From assembly GCF_030272615.1 (NCBI RefSeq), contig NC_081409.1, positions 476,748,573-476,812,572 on the forward strand: a DNA stretch of 64,000 nt. The letters run 5' to 3'. Shown here in pieces: positions 61,080 through 64,000 of this stretch. Position numbers and translations under genes: made by a program. Below the pieces are notes generated by a model that was not told the DNA's origin, searched no databases, and saw only the letters and a list, made by a program, of their open reading frames with translations. Each line of letters opens with the position of its first letter. The stretch's first letter is position 1. Source of the DNA: Cryptomeria japonica (taxonomy: Eukaryota; Streptophyta; Pinopsida; Cupressales; Cupressaceae).

Positions 61080-61853
61080 ATGATCATAGATCATGATTAT
61101 GCCATCGAGTATGCAAAGAAGATCCTTAGTGTTTTCCAAGGAAAAGAGAGGAAAGTTGAAGAGCTTACTCTTGAGCTTGAGTCAACAAAGGGCATGTTAG
61201 AAAATACTCAGTTGGTTCTAATGGAGGTAGAAGATCAATTTGTTGATTTCAAACTTATCAGGGAGCAAGAGAATGCACAAAGAGTTGAAGAAATAGAGCA
61301 AGTAATTGTTGAGCTTGATAGTCTTCAAGAAGAGTTTGATCTTAAGAACTTCACAAGAAAAACAAAGGTTGAATGTGCAGATTCGGATCAGCAAGATGGA
61401 AGTGAGCAAGAAGAAAGGGATGGCTTCCAAGTTTTTGAAAACTCTCTCTTTGTGATGGATAGTTTCAACATCTTTGGCATCAAGATGTTGTCTAAACATA
61501 GTTTAGAAGTCGTTCAAGGTTTCATTGCAGCAACAAGGAGTGAAGATTTCAGACTTGTTACTCATGAAGTAGGGGAGAAAGGACCGGAACGTGCTGATTG
61601 CATGCTTGACAACCTATTCCTTGATTTGAATGATAATGAGGCTCATACTAGTCCATTTTGGGAGTTGGATTTGAGGACAACATTTGCTCCATACTCCAAT
61701 GTTGTTGAAGTTTTCATGGTTAGGCTTCAAGGTTTCACTAAAGGAGACATCAATTTCTTAAGTATGCACTTGGTCCTCACTAGCACTTGGGGATGTGTTA
61801 AGTTTTATTTTCAATGCATTGAAAATCACTTTCGGATGGGAATCCAAGCTTGA
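61080..61853 (+). CDS. Coiled-coil ORF of element C, unknown function
   Basis: 257 codons from ATG at 61,080. Residues about 10-100 form a charged, heptad-rich coiled coil (ERKVEELTLELESTKGMLEN, RVEEIEQVIVELDSL). The rest is globular-looking (VVQGFIAATRSEDFRLVTHE, FWELDLRTTFAPYSNVVEVF). No zinc knuckle or enzyme motif is seen. It lies just past E's insertion point; the frame entering E at 34,584 would hit a stop at about 61,077, so the two are separated by one frameshift. It is probably a Gag-like or accessory protein of C. Confidence 0.5.
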   Translation: MIIDHDYAIEYAKKILSVFQGKERKVEELTLELESTKGMLENTQLVLMEVEDQFVDFKLIREQENAQRVEEIEQVIVELDSLQEEFDLKNFTRKTKVECADSDQQDGSEQEERDGFQVFENSLFVMDSFNIFGIKMLSKHSLEVVQGFIAATRSEDFRLVTHEVGEKGPERADCMLDNLFLDLNDNEAHTSPFWELDLRTTFAPYSNVVEVFMVRLQGFTKGDINFLSMHLVLTSTWGCVKFYFQCIENHFRMGIQA

Positions 61854-61859
61854 GATCAT

Positions 61860-62740
61860 CAACATGGTCTGATGGAGCTTATTACATGTGGGAAGAAGTA
61901 TCTTTAGAGGGATAAGGAACAAATTTTCAGTCTTGATGGTGTCGTTCCCTTCTTTACCAGCCATTTGATGGTTCTTTTTACTCATCAACTAGTGAATAGG
62001 GAAGATATTATGAGCAAAGGATGGTTCTATGTGGAGTTGGAGTCACTATAGAGGACATATCCAGCCTTGGACGTGAGCAGATGTGTTGTTTTAGATGACT
62101 ACTTCCTGTGTTGCAGAAGTTGTTCATCTTCTTGGATACTAATTTTCTTGAAATCAGATCTCAAGTCAATCATTTCAGACTTGGTGGGTTGTTGGTGTAC
62201 TCTTTTTCGAACTTCACAATCTCCTGGCAGGACGGGTTTATGGTCTCAGATGAGAAGAATGGCGAGTTGGGGTAATTGGTATCTGTGTATGGGAAGTGTT
62301 CAAGCTCTAACTAGTGGTTATTCTTATGTCCTCTCCTCTACTTATGATTGGGACAGAGTACCTTCGCTTTCTATGGTTCATCATTCTGAGGTGCTTGGAG
62401 TGGGAACTATAAGTGATTTCAAAAGTCTCCATGGTTGTATCAAAATAATTCAATTGAGGCCTAGTAGATTCATGTGGAATTATGAGAATGAGTTTGTTGA
62501 GCTCCTGCAAAGGATTGTTTTCCTCATCGCAAGGAGATTTGGAGAAGTCACCTTTACAGTCATGGCTCTGTTTGACACCTTGGGGAGATATGTTGTGGAG
62601 TTTGATTGTGAGTTGAGTTGACTTATTTTCCTATTGCCTAGGCTTGTGATAGACGGGGGCATTGTTGATATTGATTACTCTGAGCTTTATGGGCATGAGA
62701 TGCTGCATGATATTGATTTCAGTCCTTAAAGGTTTTTCAG
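61860..62740 (+). pseudogene. Decayed 3' coding region of element C
   Basis: Several overlapping open pieces, the longest 62,067-62,621 (184 codons, MDVSRCVVLDDYFLC), with others such as SLDGVVPFFTSHLMVLFTHQ near 61,920-61,990 in another frame. Stops and frame changes are frequent. No domain is recognised. Confidence 0.4.
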
Positions 62741-62750
62741 TCTAAGCATC

Positions 62751-62968
62751 ATGCATGGTAACATTTTGGAGATACAAGGGAGGTTAGTGCAGTTGTGGTG
62801 TGATGTTTTCACTAATATGATCAGAGTGGCGCAACATCAACATGGTGGGTTCTTCCCGAGACGAACATGGGACCCTGTGATTGTACTTGTTTTGGTGTGG
62901 ATCAATCTAAAATTCTCTGGAGTTGTGGTGGCATTGCTTGAGGACAAGCAATTTTGTAAAGGGCAGAC
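62751..62968 (+). other. 3' end of C's interior
   Basis: A short frame from 62,751 (GNILEIQGRLVQLWCDVF, PRRTWDPVI, LLEDKQFC) runs into the LTR. GTAAAGGGCAGACG directly before the LTR is the likely worn polypurine tract. Confidence 0.4.
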
Positions 62969-64000
62969 GGTAATGTCCCCTTTTCCGCTCTAGTTTGTTT
63001 TGGGGATTGTTGGCCAATTCTGAGACTCGTTGATTAGTCAGAAACAGAAATTAGGGTTTCCAACTTTTGTGGAGGTTTGCGGGAGACGTTTGATGATTGA
63101 CAAGTTCGAATTCTACAATTCAGATTGTGAATTCTTTCTAGGTTTTTAGAGAGCTTCGCGATGGTGTGACATGCAACTGAATCTGAAGACTTTTCCAAAC
63201 TTACTATTTTTAGTAAGTGGGGGTGACGACAGCTTACTTTTCTGGGTTTTTCTGGATTTTCAAAGAGTCTCGCGATGGTGTGACATGTAAACGAATCAGA
63301 ACACTTTTCCGTACTTACTACTTTTAGTAAGTTGTGATGGCTACTCAATATGTGGTTAAATTGCATTTGGACACACTTACTATTTTTAGCAGTATGCTAT
63401 ATTTAGTAAGTGACAATTGCTTCTTGATTTGTGCCCTAACGGAGTTTGGAGACACTATTTTTAGAGTTCTGAGTTGAGCCAATGCAACACAGGCTATTTA
63501 TGGCAATCCAGCTTGGCATGATGATCCAAAGATTCACTTCTATTTTCAGCAGGCTAGTTCAAATGGCTATTTCCAACAGGTCAATTGAGCAATTTGTCTT
63601 CTAGCATTCTTGGAGCTTATTTTAGGCGATTTTTGCTTGGGGAAAAATATTTTACAAGTGATGCCTTAGAAAGAAAAATGTTAATTTTATGAAAATAATT
63701 CACTTCATTTCCTTAGATGCCATATGTTAATTTTATGAAAATAATTCACTTCATTTCCTTGGATGCCATATCTCACTTTATAAATATTTCATAGAGTATA
63801 TTTGCTACCTTGAGGGGGTTGATTTGAAGAATTAAGAATTATTTTTTTACTTATGTTGGGTTGGACGTCCCTGTTGAGGTATTTTTTCATTAAAATTATA
63901 TCCTAGCAATTGACTTAATATTTGTCTATATGGGGCGGCCACTAAAGGGAGAAAATACTTTGGTTCTAAATGAAATATTATTATCCCTTGGGCGATTTGT
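62969..64000 (+). mobile_element. 3' LTR of element C, cut by window end
   Basis: Aligns with 30,113 to about 31,116; its first TG reads GG. Ends at the window edge. Confidence 0.88.
63199..63411 (+). repeat. Palindromic motifs in C's 3' LTR
   Basis: Copies of the ACTTACTA...TAGTAAGT dyad at 63,199-63,218 and 63,313-63,332. At 63,375-63,411 the two arms are separated by a short insertion. The fourth copy is degenerate near 63,452. Confidence 0.8.

Larger units (their letters stand above)
30113..64000 (+). mobile_element. Element C: outer gag-only LTR element, split by E, 3' LTR truncated by window
   Basis: Left LTR 30,113 to about 32,649; primer site; gag-like ORF; then element E (34,585-61,026); then the rest of the interior to about 62,968; then a right LTR that matches the left one for the 1,032 bp visible. 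With E removed the interior is about 3.9 kb. No protease, RT or integrase motif is seen, so C looks non-autonomous. Confidence 0.85.

Overview
The window is plant nuclear DNA made almost entirely of LTR retrotransposons, with no recognisable host gene. Ty1/copia (initiator-Met-tRNA primer sites, TGTTGG...CCAACA LTRs), Ty3/gypsy of the Tat/Ogre type, and a LARD-like non-coding element are all present. The very long LTRs, deep nesting and AT-rich background suggest a large, repeat-rich seed-plant genome, possibly a gymnosperm; that last step is inference only.

Layout. 1-5,340: 3' part of a pol-less copia-type element (A, + strand) with gag zinc knuckles, a broken second ORF (ORF2), a (GT)31 run and the 3' LTR. 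5,341-9,840: decayed coding remnant, one small unexplained ORF and AT-rich DNA. 9,846-21,615: a young complete LARD-like element (D, - strand) with 4.03-kb LTRs, a 3.7-kb non-coding interior and CTATT target duplications. 21,621-30,112: old relics (a Tat-type primer site, a possible solo LTR, 5S-rRNA-like fragments with a 50-bp tandem repeat, and a decayed copia RT). 30,113 to the window end: a three-level nest. Outer element C (+, gag and unknown ORFs, no pol) is split by E, a 26.4-kb Tat/Ogre-like element (-, 34,585-61,026, AATCT duplications). One of E's 6-7-kb LTRs is in turn split by B (+, 36,887-43,710), a second member of the A family.

The most unusual features are these. (1) The A/B family lacks pol but keeps, in two diverged copies, a homologous large ORF2 of unknown function behind a TATA-like box. 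(2) Both LTRs of E carry the same broken long reading frame on the sense strand, inside what looks like U3, so it would be the last ORF of the genomic RNA. (3) E has an extra RNase H between protease and RT. (4) One LTR of E has been remodelled by a 578-bp tandem duplication linked to two long hairpins. (5) E has two successive primer sites.

How they work together: A/B, C and D have no enzymes of their own and would depend on polymerases supplied by relatives. E has PR, RNase H, RT and integrase, but with stops, frameshifts and a changed RT active site. Order of events from nesting: C inserted into a copia RT, E into C, B into E. D is independently young (LTRs about 1% different by eye).
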